Assembly: GCA_021776245.1 (NCBI GenBank)
Contig: JAJFGF010000022.1
Span: 44,241 to 108,240 of the forward strand
DNA from: Hyphococcus sp.
Lineage (GTDB): Bacteria; Pseudomonadota; Alphaproteobacteria; Caulobacterales; Parvularculaceae
Direction: 5' to 3'
DNA length: 64,000 nucleotides
Shown here: positions 9,887-18,833 of the stretch, piece by piece
How positions within the stretch are numbered: position 1 is the stretch's first letter
How the letters are laid out: every line of letters starts with the position of its first letter
The notes under the pieces: generated by a model
Databases searched by the model: none
The model's input: the letters and a program-made list of their open reading frames with translations, nothing else
Told to the model about the DNA's origin: nothing
Position numbers and translations under genes: made by a program

Positions 9887-11353
9887 ATGCTTCGTAATTC
9901 GCTTGCAAGTCTCGCCATGCTCTGCACCGCATTGTCTGCGGCTTGCGCGCAGCCGGCGCCGGCCGAAGAAACGCCTGCAACAGACGCGTCTGAAACAGAA
10001 ATGCAAGGCGCGGCAATCGCCGCGTCGCCGCGCGTGACTCCGCAAACGATGACAGAGGTGAAACTATCTTTTGCGCCGGTGGTGGAGCGCGCCGCGCCCG
10101 CTGTCGTCAATGTTTATTCGCGCCGTGTCGTGCAGCAACGAAGCCCATTTGCCGGTGACCCATTCTTTGAGCGTTTTTTTGGCGGCAATTTTGACGCGCC
10201 CCGGGAGCGGGTGCAAAACTCACTGGGCTCCGGCGTCATCGTCAGTCCGGATGGCGTGATCGTGACTAATAATCACGTCATTAACGGCATGAGTGAAATC
10301 AAAGTTGTCTTAAATGACAGGCGAGAATTTAACGCCGAGCTTGTCCTCGCCGATCCGCAAACGGATCTTGCCGTGTTGCGCATTGATACGGGTGAGGCGT
10401 TGCCCTATCTGACATTTGCGAATTCCGATTCAGCGCAAGTTGGCGATATTGTTCTGGCGATCGGAAACCCGTTTGGCGTCGGTCAGACTGTGACTAATGG
10501 TATTATTTCGGCGCTGGCGCGCACGGCTGTTTCGGTCACCGATTATCAGTTCTTCATTCAAACGGACGCGGCTATTAATCCCGGAAATTCCGGCGGCGCG
10601 CTGGTTGATTCCGACGGACGTCTTGTGGGCGTCAATACGGCGATTTATTCGCGCTCCGGCGGGTCCAACGGTATTGGTTTTGCGATCCCGTCGCGGCTGG
10701 TGCAACAGGTCATCAAATCCGCAATTGACGGCAGCGCGCTGGTGCGGCCCTGGATCGGCGCGTCAACCAGCACTGTGACAGCGGACATGGCGGCGGCGCT
10801 AAAGCTCGACCGGCCTGCGGGCGCTATCATTGACGACATATGGGCGCAAGGCCCGGCGGACCGCGCCGGCATCAAGCCCGGCGATGTCATTCTTGAAGTC
10901 GATGGCCAGCCGGTGTTTGACGCCCAGACATTGCAGTATCGCGTCGGCGTCAAAAGCGACGCGGATGTTGCCGATGTTGTCTATGTGCGCAACGGCAAAA
11001 ATCGAACAGCGAAAGTCGTCCTTTCGCTGCCGCCCGAAACGCCGGCGCGCGATCCCCGTGCGCTTGAAGGACGCCAGCCCTTAAGCGGCGTGACCGTCGA
11101 CAATCTTTCCCCGCGCTACAGCGAAGAGCTTGGTCTTGACCCGCTGTCAAAGGGCGTTGTCGTCACTGAAATCCAGCCGCGATCATTCGCGGCGCGCAGA
11201 GGATTAAGGCCGGGCCACAAAGTCCTGTCGGTCAATGGCAAAACCGTCAATAACGCGGCGGAGCTCGAACGGGAACTTGCAAAACCCGCGACCAGCTGGG
11301 AGCTGGAAGTCGATACTGGAGGACGGATCGTGCCCTGGCGCGTCGGGCGCTAA
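9887..11353 (+). CDS. Periplasmic serine protease of the HtrA/Deg family
   Basis: 488 residues. It degrades or refolds misfolded envelope proteins. After an N-terminal signal sequence the trypsin-like domain shows the triad His130 (TNNHVI), Asp160 (PQTDLAV) and Ser235 (PGNSGGA). Two PDZ domains follow, at roughly residues 295-385 and 405-485. The signal ends SAACAQP: Cys20 could be a lipobox cysteine or lie next to a signal peptidase I site, and this cannot be settled by eye. The start at 9887 has a CGGAGG site and a normal signal peptide; the frame is open upstream to 9710 but that part covers the terminator. Confidence 0.95.
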   Translation: MLRNSLASLAMLCTALSAACAQPAPAEETPATDASETEMQGAAIAASPRVTPQTMTEVKLSFAPVVERAAPAVVNVYSRRVVQQRSPFAGDPFFERFFGGNFDAPRERVQNSLGSGVIVSPDGVIVTNNHVINGMSEIKVVLNDRREFNAELVLADPQTDLAVLRIDTGEALPYLTFANSDSAQVGDIVLAIGNPFGVGQTVTNGIISALARTAVSVTDYQFFIQTDAAINPGNSGGALVDSDGRLVGVNTAIYSRSGGSNGIGFAIPSRLVQQVIKSAIDGSALVRPWIGASTSTVTADMAAALKLDRPAGAIIDDIWAQGPADRAGIKPGDVILEVDGQPVFDAQTLQYRVGVKSDADVADVVYVRNGKNRTAKVVLSLPPETPARDPRALEGRQPLSGVTVDNLSPRYSEELGLDPLSKGVVVTEIQPRSFAARRGLRPGHKVLSVNGKTVNNAAELERELAKPATSWELEVDTGGRIVPWRVGR

Positions 11354-11445
11354 CCCAACCCGCGCAGGCCGGGCTTTGACACCAGCCGCGCAGCTGCCGT
11401 CTCGCAGCTGACCTTCGCGCTGTAAGCTGATAGGTTCTCGCCGCA

Positions 11446-12765
11446 ATGACTGATTTGTTTACAAGCGCTGGCCTTGACGCCGCCGCGCCTCGACCCCTCG
11501 CCGATCGATTGCGACCGGCGTCCCTTGATGAAGTTGTCGGCCAGGATCACCTTCTGGGAAACGGCGCGCCGCTCAGCCGGATGCTGCAGGCGGGGAGGCT
11601 TTCGTCGCTGATTCTTTGGGGCCCGCCGGGGGTCGGTAAGACGACAATTGCGCGGCTCCTCGCCAATGAAGCAGCGCTCGACTTTGAGCAGATATCGGCG
11701 ATTTTTTCCGGCGTCGCCGATCTGCGCAAAGTCTTTGAACGGGCCAAGGCGCGAAGGGCGGCGGGCAAAGGTACGCTTTTGTTTGTCGATGAAATCCATC
11801 GTTTCAACAAAGCCCAGCAAGACGGCTTTCTGCCCCATGTAGAACAAGGCGTGATCACGCTGATCGGCGCCACAACTGAAAATCCGTCATTCGAACTGAA
11901 CGCTGCATTGTTGTCCCGGGCGCAAGTCTTCACGCTGAAAAGACTTGATGAGGACGCATTGGAAAAACTCCTTGAACGTGCTGAACGGGAAGAGGGGCGT
12001 TCACTGCCGCTGACGCCGGATGCGCGCGCTGCGCTGCGGGTGATGGCTGATGGCGACGGCCGCTTTGCGCTTAATCTCGCCGAAGAATTATTCGCCGAGC
12101 CGGAAGATCGGTCACTGATTGAAGCGAAAGATCTTGGCGAACTCGTGCAGCGGCGTGCGCCAATCTACGACAAGGGTCAGGAGTCCCATTATAACCTTGC
12201 GAGCGCCCTGCAGAAATCAATCCGCGGATCAGACGCCGATGCGGCGCTTTACTGGGCGGCGCGGATGATCGTCGGCGGCGAAGATCCAAAATTCATATTG
12301 CGCCGGCTTGTTGTGATTGCGTCAGAAGATATCGGCAATGCGGACCCGCAGGCGTTGCCGATCGCGATTGCGGCAAAAGACGCCTATGAGTTTTTGGGCC
12401 AACCGGAAGGCGAAATCGCCATCGGACAGCTGGTCGCTTATTTGGCGACAGCCCCGAAATCAAATCGCTCCCATGTGGCGTTCAAAAAAGCCAAGGCTGC
12501 GGCTCATGAAACCGGCTCCCTGGCGCCGCCGCCCCACGCCATGAATGCGCCGACAAAACTCATGAAATCGCTCGGCTATTCCGACGGATATGTTTATGAT
12601 CATGATACGGATGATGGCTTTGCGGGCCTCGATTATTTTCCTCCGGAAATGGAGCGCAGAGCGTTTTATCAGCCGTCTCAATTCGGATTTGACAAGGAAA
12701 TCGCGAAGCGCCTCGAATTTTGGGCGCGCAAGAGGCGTGGAGTGCGGGATCGCAATGACAAATGA
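11446..12765 (+). CDS. rarA: Replication-associated recombination protein A (AAA+ ATPase, MgsA)
   Basis: 439 residues. It is a clamp-loader-like ATPase that acts at stalled replication forks and interacts with SSB. The start PLADRLRPASLDEVVGQDHLL, the Walker A GPPGVGKTT and the Walker B LLFVDEIHRFNKAQQD are diagnostic, and the C-terminal half has the family block YWAARMIVGGEDPKFILRRL. It lies 92 bases after the protease gene, possibly as a separate transcription unit. Confidence 0.96.
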   Translation: MTDLFTSAGLDAAAPRPLADRLRPASLDEVVGQDHLLGNGAPLSRMLQAGRLSSLILWGPPGVGKTTIARLLANEAALDFEQISAIFSGVADLRKVFERAKARRAAGKGTLLFVDEIHRFNKAQQDGFLPHVEQGVITLIGATTENPSFELNAALLSRAQVFTLKRLDEDALEKLLERAEREEGRSLPLTPDARAALRVMADGDGRFALNLAEELFAEPEDRSLIEAKDLGELVQRRAPIYDKGQESHYNLASALQKSIRGSDADAALYWAARMIVGGEDPKFILRRLVVIASEDIGNADPQALPIAIAAKDAYEFLGQPEGEIAIGQLVAYLATAPKSNRSHVAFKKAKAAAHETGSLAPPPHAMNAPTKLMKSLGYSDGYVYDHDTDDGFAGLDYFPPEMERRAFYQPSQFGFDKEIAKRLEFWARKRRGVRDRNDK

Positions 12766-12825
12766 TCGGGGCGAACTTGCGAATGACCGCCATGGCAACT
12801 GTTTGATGCAGGGCGGTCGGACCGA

Positions 12826-13605
12826 ATGACCCTGGAAACGCTGTTGGCGGCAAAAACGATGATTGTCGGCGTTTGGTTCGTCGTCTTCTTCATTGCAGAA
12901 CGGGTCTCACGGGCGGCGGCGCCGCCAAAATCAACTGCGCGCATGCTGCGTAATGGCGGCATGTGGTTGCTTGTTTTGATCGCGTCTCCTCTGATCGTTG
13001 TGCCTTTGACGGAGTGGGGCGCTAATCACCTGATCTGGACGCGGCCTGACTCAATGAATTCCGGCGCCGCAGGGACTGCCGCTCTTCTCGTCACGCTGAT
13101 ACTCCTTGATCTCTGGACTTATTGGCTGCACCGCGCCTATCACCGCATTCCGGCGATGTGGCGCTTGCATGAAGTCCATCATCGCGACGAGTTTCTGGAC
13201 ACCACAAGCGCCGTGCGCTTTCATTTTGGTGAAGTTGTTTTATCCGCTTCGTTGCGATTGATCCCGATTGCGCTGTTAGCGACGCCTTTATCGACCGTCA
13301 TTATTTTTGAAGCGCTCGTGCTTTGCGCGGCGATATTTCACCACTCAAATCTGCGTATACCGCCCGTATTTGAGGGGCTGCTTTCGCGCCTGATCGTGAC
13401 GCCGTCCATTCACTGGGTGCACCACCATGCTGTCAAGGCGGATACGGATTCAAACTATGCGACAATCTTCAGCCTGTGGGATCCGCTTTTTCGGTCGAGA
13501 TCCCTGACAATGCGTGCTCCGGACATGAAAATCGGCGTCGAAGGTGTTGAAGATAAGGGGTTTTTCCGCTTAATGCTGATGCCGTTCAGAAAGGCTGACA
13601 TATGA
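12826..13605 (+). CDS. Sterol desaturase / fatty acid hydroxylase family membrane protein
   Basis: 259 residues with four or so hydrophobic segments. Three histidine clusters expected to hold a di-iron centre are visible: H102-H106 (HRAYH), H115-H119 (HEVHH) and H196-H201 (HWVHHH), with a further HH at 172-173. Members hydroxylate or desaturate lipids in the membrane; the substrate cannot be inferred. It overlaps crcB by four bases and starts a coupled four-gene run (crcB, rluC, ATP12). Confidence 0.9.
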   Translation: MTLETLLAAKTMIVGVWFVVFFIAERVSRAAAPPKSTARMLRNGGMWLLVLIASPLIVVPLTEWGANHLIWTRPDSMNSGAAGTAALLVTLILLDLWTYWLHRAYHRIPAMWRLHEVHHRDEFLDTTSAVRFHFGEVVLSASLRLIPIALLATPLSTVIIFEALVLCAAIFHHSNLRIPPVFEGLLSRLIVTPSIHWVHHHAVKADTDSNYATIFSLWDPLFRSRSLTMRAPDMKIGVEGVEDKGFFRLMLMPFRKADI

Positions 13606-13988
13606 GTGGTGGAGTGATCTGGTTGGCGGTCGCAGCGGGCGGCGCGCTTGGCGCGATGGCCCGCCACGGCGTTTCGCGCCTGTCGCTTCACATGCTCGGG
13701 CCGAATTTTCCGTGGGGCACCTTGGCGGCGAATATCAGCGGCTCATTTGTGATGGGACTGGTAATCGTCTGGCTATCAACACGCGAGCCGAATTCGCCGG
13801 CGCTGCGCGCGTTTTTAACCGTTGGAATGCTCGGCGCCTTTACGACGTTTTCGACATTTTCGCTTGACGCGATCACGATCTATCGCGATCGAGATATGCT
13901 TGTCGCCGGCGCCTATGTTTTCGCATCAGTGTTGCTTTCGATCTTTGGCCTGCTTTCCGGGATCGGTCTTGGCCGGCAACTGACATGA
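13602..13988 (+). CDS. crcB: Fluoride channel CrcB/Fluc
   Basis: 128 residues, four transmembrane segments, the usual size. It exports fluoride as a dual-topology dimer. The conserved GALGAMARHGVSR, GTLAANISGSF and GAFTTFSTFSLD blocks are present, including the Asn and the Phe-box residues. It overlaps both neighbours by four bases. No fluoride riboswitch was seen upstream. Confidence 0.95.
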   Translation: MSGGVIWLAVAAGGALGAMARHGVSRLSLHMLGPNFPWGTLAANISGSFVMGLVIVWLSTREPNSPALRAFLTVGMLGAFTTFSTFSLDAITIYRDRDMLVAGAYVFASVLLSIFGLLSGIGLGRQLT

Positions 13989-14971
13989 GCGGCGTACAGA
14001 TGAAATCAGTCGCGCCCGATGAAGCGGGCATGCGTCTTGACCGCTGGTTCAAAACGCATTTCCCCGCAGTGCGCCATGGGGAGCTTGAAAAATTCCTGCG
14101 CAAGGGGCAAGTGCGCGTCAGCGGCGGCCGTGTCAAAGCAAACCGCCGCCTTGAAGCCGGTGAAGAAATCCGCATTCCGCCTTTGCAGGAAAACGCAAAC
14201 GTGCAAAAGCCCGTACAGCATTTCAATGCCGATGATGCTGCGGCGCTCAAAAAACTGATCCTGTTTGAAGATGACGCCATCATGGCCCTCAACAAGCCTT
14301 TTGGCATGGCCGTCCAGGGCGGCGCTAAAACCGTGCGCCATATCGATGGTATGCTCGCGTCGCTTGAAAAGGACGGCGTTCGCCCACGGCTTGTGCATCG
14401 CCTCGACAAGGATACTGGCGGTCTTTTACTGCTCGCGAAAACAAGAACCGCCGCCCAAAAGCTCGGGGCCGCCTTTAAGCGCCATGATGTTGAAAAAACC
14501 TATTGGGGGCTGACAGCCGGGGCGCCGCGTCCGCGCGAGGGGACGATCTCAATGCCAATCGCCAAACGCATGGTGCGTCTGGAAGGCGGTGATGTTGAAC
14601 GCGTTGTTCCCGCCGAAGGCGAAGACGCCAAAAAAGCGATTACCGATTATCAAACCCTTGACGATGCAGGCGGGCGCGTTGCGTTTCTTGCACTGCGGCC
14701 GGTAACGGGGCGAACCCATCAATTGCGCGTACATGCGGCGGCGATTGGCTGCCCGATTGTCGGCGACGGTAAATATGGCGGTGCGGCGGCGCATCTTGAA
14801 GGCGTTTCGGATAAAATGCACTTGTTCTGCCGCTCCATGACATTTCCGCACCCAAAAACCGGACGCAAAACAACGCTGACGGCGCCGCTTGCGGGGCATA
14901 TGCGGGAAACATGGAAATTCTTTTCTTTTGACAGGGATGCGGTTTCCGAGTGGCCGGATGATTTGCGGTGA
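13985..14971 (+). CDS. rluC: RluA-family 23S rRNA pseudouridine synthase (RluC-like)
   Basis: 328 residues: an N-terminal S4 domain (MRLDRWFKTHFP...LEKFLRKGQVRVSG) and a catalytic domain with the motif HRLDKDTGG, where Asp141 is the expected nucleophile. RluC makes three pseudouridines in 23S rRNA; the exact RluA subfamily is judged from the S4 domain and context only. Overlaps crcB and the next gene by four bases each. Confidence 0.92.
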   Translation: MSGVQMKSVAPDEAGMRLDRWFKTHFPAVRHGELEKFLRKGQVRVSGGRVKANRRLEAGEEIRIPPLQENANVQKPVQHFNADDAAALKKLILFEDDAIMALNKPFGMAVQGGAKTVRHIDGMLASLEKDGVRPRLVHRLDKDTGGLLLLAKTRTAAQKLGAAFKRHDVEKTYWGLTAGAPRPREGTISMPIAKRMVRLEGGDVERVVPAEGEDAKKAITDYQTLDDAGGRVAFLALRPVTGRTHQLRVHAAAIGCPIVGDGKYGGAAAHLEGVSDKMHLFCRSMTFPHPKTGRKTTLTAPLAGHMRETWKFFSFDRDAVSEWPDDLR

Positions 14972-15678
14972 CGACAGAGAAAACGAAACTCAAACGGTTT
15001 TATAAAAACGTTGCGGTTGAAAATCGGGACAAAGGTTACGCGATTTTGCTTGACGGCCGCGTTGCGAAAACCGCCGGGCGCAATATGCTGATGGCGCCAA
15101 CAGAGTTCCTTGGCGCCGCAATTGCCGCGGAATGGGACGCACAAGGCGAATATATCAAGCGCCATCATATGCCGCTGACCGCTTTATTGGCGGGTTCGAT
15201 TGATAGCACTGCTGCTGCGGGTGGTAATCCGATTGAAGAGATTTTGACGTTCTTGAACACCGATCTTGTTTGTTACCGCGCCGATGCGCCAATGGCGTTG
15301 GTTGAGCGGCAAGGCGCCGCATGGGATCCTTATGTGGAATGGCTGGAGGCGACATGCGGCGCCCGGCTTGTCACGACAAAGGGCATCGTCGCCGTTGCCC
15401 AATCGGGCGCAGCGATCAATGCAGTTCGCAATCATCTAGAAGACCAAACGCCGCCGGTGCTGCACGGGATCAAAACGGCGACGGAAATTACCGGTTCGGC
15501 AGTGCTGGCAATGGCAATGTGGAAAGGCGGCTTTGAACCACAGGCGGTTTTTGATGCATCGCGTGTTGATGAAAATTTTCAGGAGGGTCGCTGGGGTGTT
15601 GACGCCGAAGCGAAGGCGCGGACACAGAGGCTGGCCGCCGATTTTAACGCCGTCGCCCGGTTTTTGAGCCTGTTGTAA
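14968..15678 (+). CDS. ATP12 family F1-ATPase assembly chaperone
   Basis: 236 residues from a GTG start that overlaps the rluC stop by four bases. ATP12 proteins bind the F1 alpha subunit before assembly; in bacteria they occur mainly in alphaproteobacteria. Typical blocks are KRFYKNVAVE, YAILLDGRVAKTAGRN and PLTALLAGSID, with ITGSAVLAMAMWKG near the end. It follows rluC here, as in several relatives. Confidence 0.92.
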   Translation: MTTEKTKLKRFYKNVAVENRDKGYAILLDGRVAKTAGRNMLMAPTEFLGAAIAAEWDAQGEYIKRHHMPLTALLAGSIDSTAAAGGNPIEEILTFLNTDLVCYRADAPMALVERQGAAWDPYVEWLEATCGARLVTTKGIVAVAQSGAAINAVRNHLEDQTPPVLHGIKTATEITGSAVLAMAMWKGGFEPQAVFDASRVDENFQEGRWGVDAEAKARTQRLAADFNAVARFLSLL

Positions 15679-15681
15679 TCT

Positions 15682-16572
15682 TTACTGGCTGAATTTTTCA
15701 CCGCGATTGAGCGCCCGGAACCGCATCAATTCATCGCTGCGCAACAGCGTGTCTTTGTTTGCATCCATGGTGTCAAAGTCGAGCAGATATTCTCGAATAT
15801 AAACTTCGCGGGAAATCGATTCGGCGGCGCCGGCCATAAATGCAAATTTTTCACGCGCATATTGATCGCTCTGTGATTCTGCAGCCTGCGGATTAATTTC
15901 CGAAAGAAAGGCGTCATATTGGCGCTGTCGCGCAATTTCCTTGGTCGGCGCATCGGCGGTTCTGGCGTCATTTTGCCGCCATGTATCCACGAGATTTACA
16001 AATTCATCCTGCGTCATGATTTCATTGCGATCGGCATCGGCGATTGTAAAATCAAGTTTTGCTTCTTCAAAAGCTTCAATCCGCGTCAGCAGCTCGCCGT
16101 CGAACGCGGCCTTTAAGGCTTCGACGGTTGTCGTGCCGGCTTCAGTTTCGCGATAGGGTCTGTTCCGGTCGAAAGTAACGGTTCGTTTTTCGCTTTCAAT
16201 GACTTCGCCGTTGATCGTGCGCTTGAGCGTATAGGTTTGTTTGAGTTGTTGCCGGGAATTGAGCATGTCGGCCATCTCATCAGGATTAACCGGGGCAGGG
16301 TCTTCGGTGACCAGCTCGGAGGGCACATAGGTGACTACGCCATCAACGACGATTGCCGTCAGCGCATCGCCAGGCGCCGCCATTTGTTGATCAATTTCCG
16401 TCTGAAGACCCTGCGGCTGGGCGCGCTGCGCCTGGACAAGATCCAGCGGCGCCTCTTCGATAATTGCATTGGTCTGCGCATCTTGGGCCAGTCCGGGCGC
16501 GAGAAACGCCAAGGCGATGGCGCCGGCCATGGGGAATAGAAAATCGGTCGTTGGCGTCTTGGTCTTCGTCAT
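15682..16572 (-). CDS. Secreted protein with two EF-hand motifs
   Basis: 296 residues with an N-terminal signal-like hydrophobic stretch ending in APGLAQDA, so it is probably periplasmic. Two EF-hand calcium loops can be read: DADRNEIMTQDEF at 179-191 and DANKDTLLRSDEL at 270-282. The middle part is charged and unrecognised. It is convergent with the ATP12 gene with only three bases between the stops. Function unknown; calcium binding is inferred from the loops. Confidence 0.75.
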   Translation of the reverse strand: MTKTKTPTTDFLFPMAGAIALAFLAPGLAQDAQTNAIIEEAPLDLVQAQRAQPQGLQTEIDQQMAAPGDALTAIVVDGVVTYVPSELVTEDPAPVNPDEMADMLNSRQQLKQTYTLKRTINGEVIESEKRTVTFDRNRPYRETEAGTTTVEALKAAFDGELLTRIEAFEEAKLDFTIADADRNEIMTQDEFVNLVDTWRQNDARTADAPTKEIARQRQYDAFLSEINPQAAESQSDQYAREKFAFMAGAAESISREVYIREYLLDFDTMDANKDTLLRSDELMRFRALNRGEKFSQ

Positions 16573-16734
16573 AGCTTACGTGTACCGCTCGTTGTTACCA
16601 TAGCCCCCTATAGCCTATAAAAGCGGCAAAAAGTTGCCAAATACGCCGGTGAAACCTTCGATTTCCAGGCAAATAGATTAAATTGCTTTAACGCGTTCGA
16701 GGGGTTCGCGGCTTAAAGCCGGGAAAAAAACGCT

Positions 16735-17463
16735 TCAAAATGACGGCGCGTCAGCGTCGATGCTCGGTCCGAAGATCTGACCAAATGCCGATCTTAACGC
16801 ACTGTCCGCATCCGCCATTGTCACGGGATAACCAAGGTCAACCAGGCTCGTGACGCCGAGACCCGTCTCGTCAATGCCGCATGGGGTGATGCCGGTAAAA
16901 TGCGTCAGATCCGGTTCAACATTGAGCGATATGCCGTGAAAGCTGACCCAGCGGCGGATGCGTACGCCGATCGCGGCGATTTTGTCTTCGCGGCATGGTC
17001 CGCCCGGCTCGCTGCGATCGACCCAGACCCCGACCCGGCCGTCGCGGCGTTCGCCCTTGATACTAAAGGCATCAAGCGTTGCGATGGTCCATTCTTCGAG
17101 CGCCCGTACAAAAGTGCGTATGTCTTTCCCGCGTTGTTCCAGATCGAGCATCACATAGGCGACCCGCTGGCCGGGTCCGTGATAGGTGTATTGACCGCCG
17201 CGCGAGCTTTTGAACACCGGAAAGCGGTCAGCCATCAAGAGATCTTTGGCGCGCGCGCTGGAGCCGGCCGTATAAAGCGGCGGATGTTCCAGAAGCCAGA
17301 CCAGCTCTTGCGCCTCGCCAGCGCGGATTGCGGCGACCCGGCGTTCCATAAACGCGACGGCTTCCTCGTAATCCACATAACGGGACGAAACCGCCCATTC
17401 AGTCGGCTTTTGCGACCGAATCCTGGTGACGGCGTTTTCTGACTTTAACGGCGCGCTTACCAA
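16735..17463 (-). CDS. lipB: Lipoyl(octanoyl) transferase
   Basis: 242 residues. It moves octanoate from acyl carrier protein to lipoyl domains in the first step of lipoate synthesis. The block [18 protein letters not shown], Lys161 (DKIAAIGV) and Cys195 (GITPCGI) correspond to the catalytic Lys/Cys pair. The frame is supported only from a TTG start at 17463, since no ATG lies upstream of the conserved region; the start is therefore tentative. Confidence 0.95.
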   Translation of the reverse strand: MVSAPLKSENAVTRIRSQKPTEWAVSSRYVDYEEAVAFMERRVAAIRAGEAQELVWLLEHPPLYTAGSSARAKDLLMADRFPVFKSSRGGQYTYHGPGQRVAYVMLDLEQRGKDIRTFVRALEEWTIATLDAFSIKGERRDGRVGVWVDRSEPGGPCREDKIAAIGVRIRRWVSFHGISLNVEPDLTHFTGITPCGIDETGLGVTSLVDLGYPVTMADADSALRSAFGQIFGPSIDADAPSF

Positions 17464-17512
17464 TGGGCGGCACTCTCTTTAATTGCTTACTCTTGAGGGG
17501 TTGTGGCCTGTT

Positions 17513-17744
17513 ATGGCGCCTGTGGACAAGATCGAAGTTGAATTGACCATGCTGATCGGGCAGGCGGCGCTGCCCCTGTGCCAGCTTCTGCGCAAGGGCC
17601 GGGGCGCAGTCATGCCCCTCGGACGCGGAGACGGAACCGCTGGAAATCCTCGTCAATGGCCGCAAAATCGCTCAAGGCCGCGTCGTATTGCGCGGCGAAG
17701 ACATCGGCGTCGGGCTGATCGGCAAGGCAAAAGCTCTCGCCTGA
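17513..17744 (+). pseudogene. fliN: Frameshifted fliN-like gene (flagellar motor switch C-ring protein)
   Basis: Starting at the ATG at 17513, the first frame reads MAPVDKIEVELTMLIGQAAL then PLCQLLRKGRGAVMPL, the first half of a FliN/SpoA domain. From 17622 the next frame reads DAETEPLEILVNGRKIAQG and RVVLRGEDIGVGLI to a TGA at 17742-17744, which is the second half. One extra G at about 17621 joins them. No other flagellar gene is in the window. It could be a true pseudogene, a sequencing error or, less likely, a shifty site. It ends 76 bases before tRNA-Leu. Confidence 0.75.
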
Positions 17745-17820
17745 GGGTCCCTAATTCCTCTGATTTTCGGGCTTCACAGGATAGCAGCCATTTGCTATTC
17801 CCGCCGCTCGCCGACTGGAT

Positions 17821-17905
17821 GCGGTCGTGGCGGAATTGGTAGACGCGCAGCGTTGAGGTCGCTGTGGGGCAACCCGTGGAAGTTCGAGTCTTCTCGACCG
17901 CACCA
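17821..17905 (+). tRNA. tRNA-Leu, anticodon GAG
   Basis: 85 bases. The acceptor arm GCGGTCG (17821-17827) pairs with CGACCGC (17895-17901), followed by discriminator A and an encoded CCA. The D loop has GGAATTGGTAGAC, the anticodon stem CAGCG/CGCTG encloses TTGAGGT (anticodon GAG), there is a long variable arm as in class II tRNAs, and the T loop is TTCGAGT. Confidence 0.96.
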
Positions 17906-17997
17906 ACTTTTCCATCCCAATAAGAGCGTTAATTGTGGCGACCGCCACGCTGCGTGTTCAGGGTTAACGGGGCACAAAGAATGCACCGGCGACCCCT

Positions 17998-18336
17998 ATG
18001 GGATGCGGGCGCCGCTTTTTTGAGCCAATTTCGGCTGTTTTGTTTGTCGCATCAGCTGCGGGGATCGGCGCGGGGCTGGCGCGGGCCAAGACGATCATCG
18101 TTCGCCCGGGCCCTTGTGCGGCTCAGACCACCTATTTTCTCGCTGGCAATAGCGGCGCGCTGATCCGCACCGATGGTGATGCGGTCGGCTCATTTGAAAA
18201 TCATGTGATCGTTTTTCGACGCAATCAGACGCGCGGCTGGGCGAGCCGGCACGTGTTGAAACGCTTTGATCTGAAACTGAACGAAAAGGGCGCCCGGATT
18301 TTAAATTCCGGCGCCTTTTGCATAGGGGCGAATTAA
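17998..18336 (+). CDS. Hypothetical protein with one N-terminal hydrophobic segment
   Basis: 112 residues, not recognised. A hydrophobic stretch (ISAVLFVASAAGIGAGLA) near the N-terminus could be a signal or membrane anchor; the rest is basic and polar. Its stop lies two bases before the ATG of the next small gene, which supports it being a real gene in a two-gene unit. Coding status is uncertain. Confidence 0.4.
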   Translation: MGCGRRFFEPISAVLFVASAAGIGAGLARAKTIIVRPGPCAAQTTYFLAGNSGALIRTDGDAVGSFENHVIVFRRNQTRGWASRHVLKRFDLKLNEKGARILNSGAFCIGAN

Positions 18337-18338
18337 TC

Positions 18339-18635
18339 ATGCGTATTTTTCTGATCGCGCTTGCGATTGTTTATTGGGCGGGCGCAAGTCTCGCGACGTC
18401 AATCGTATTAAAGCCTGCCAAATGTCCGGTTGCGGCAGATCTGGCGGCGCTCGCCGACGGCGATGCCGTTGCGCTGGACCTCAATCATTGGCGTAAGGCA
18501 GGTGATGACGTTAGGCCGCTTGTCGATGTCGCAATTGCCGAGACGCCGCAGACCGGGCAAGTGTTTGCACGGCTTAAGGCTGATCCGAAAACCGGCAGGA
18601 CGCTGTCTTCGGCCTTTCAGGATTGCGGCGAATAG
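18339..18635 (+). CDS. Small secreted hypothetical protein
   Basis: 98 residues starting MRIFLIALAIVYWAGASLAT, a convincing Sec signal peptide. The mature part has two cysteines (KCPVA and FQDCGE), possibly a disulfide. No family was recognised. The start at 18339 was preferred over an in-frame codon at 18318, which would put a hydrophilic extension before the signal peptide. Confidence 0.55.
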   Translation: MRIFLIALAIVYWAGASLATSIVLKPAKCPVAADLAALADGDAVALDLNHWRKAGDDVRPLVDVAIAETPQTGQVFARLKADPKTGRTLSSAFQDCGE

Positions 18636-18676
18636 GGGTCAGGCGGGCCCGGCAGACATTTTCCGCAGGCCCTCTC

Positions 18677-18716
18677 AGAGCGGATTATCCGATCTCCGAT
18701 TTGGATTAACCGCTCT
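18677..18716. repeat. REP-like imperfect palindrome upstream of proS
   Basis: AGAGCGGATTATCC at 18677-18690 and GGATTAACCGCTCT at 18703-18716 form an imperfect inverted repeat with a short loop. It lies in the 198-base gap before proS. About 80 bases later a related fragment (GAAAACGCTCTAG) occurs. Such elements are often repeated in alphaproteobacterial genomes; copy number cannot be judged here. Confidence 0.45.
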
Positions 18717-18833
18717 AAGTTTATGTCGGTCGCGTTCGGCGCGCTGATCCGCGCCTCACCCGAACCGCGAAACCGGGTTCACTTTCGCTGAAAACGCTCT
18801 AGAAAGCTCGGCGAAGTTGTCATTCGTGGACCC

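Noticed and set aside
13500..13605. Fluoride riboswitch upstream of crcB
   Set aside because: crcB starts inside the preceding gene with a four-base overlap, so there is no leader to hold a riboswitch.
17483..17842. A 119-residue intact gene after lipB
   Set aside because: After about residue 45 this frame is arginine-rich nonsense, while the neighbouring frame holds the FliN C-terminal half. It also runs into tRNA-Leu.
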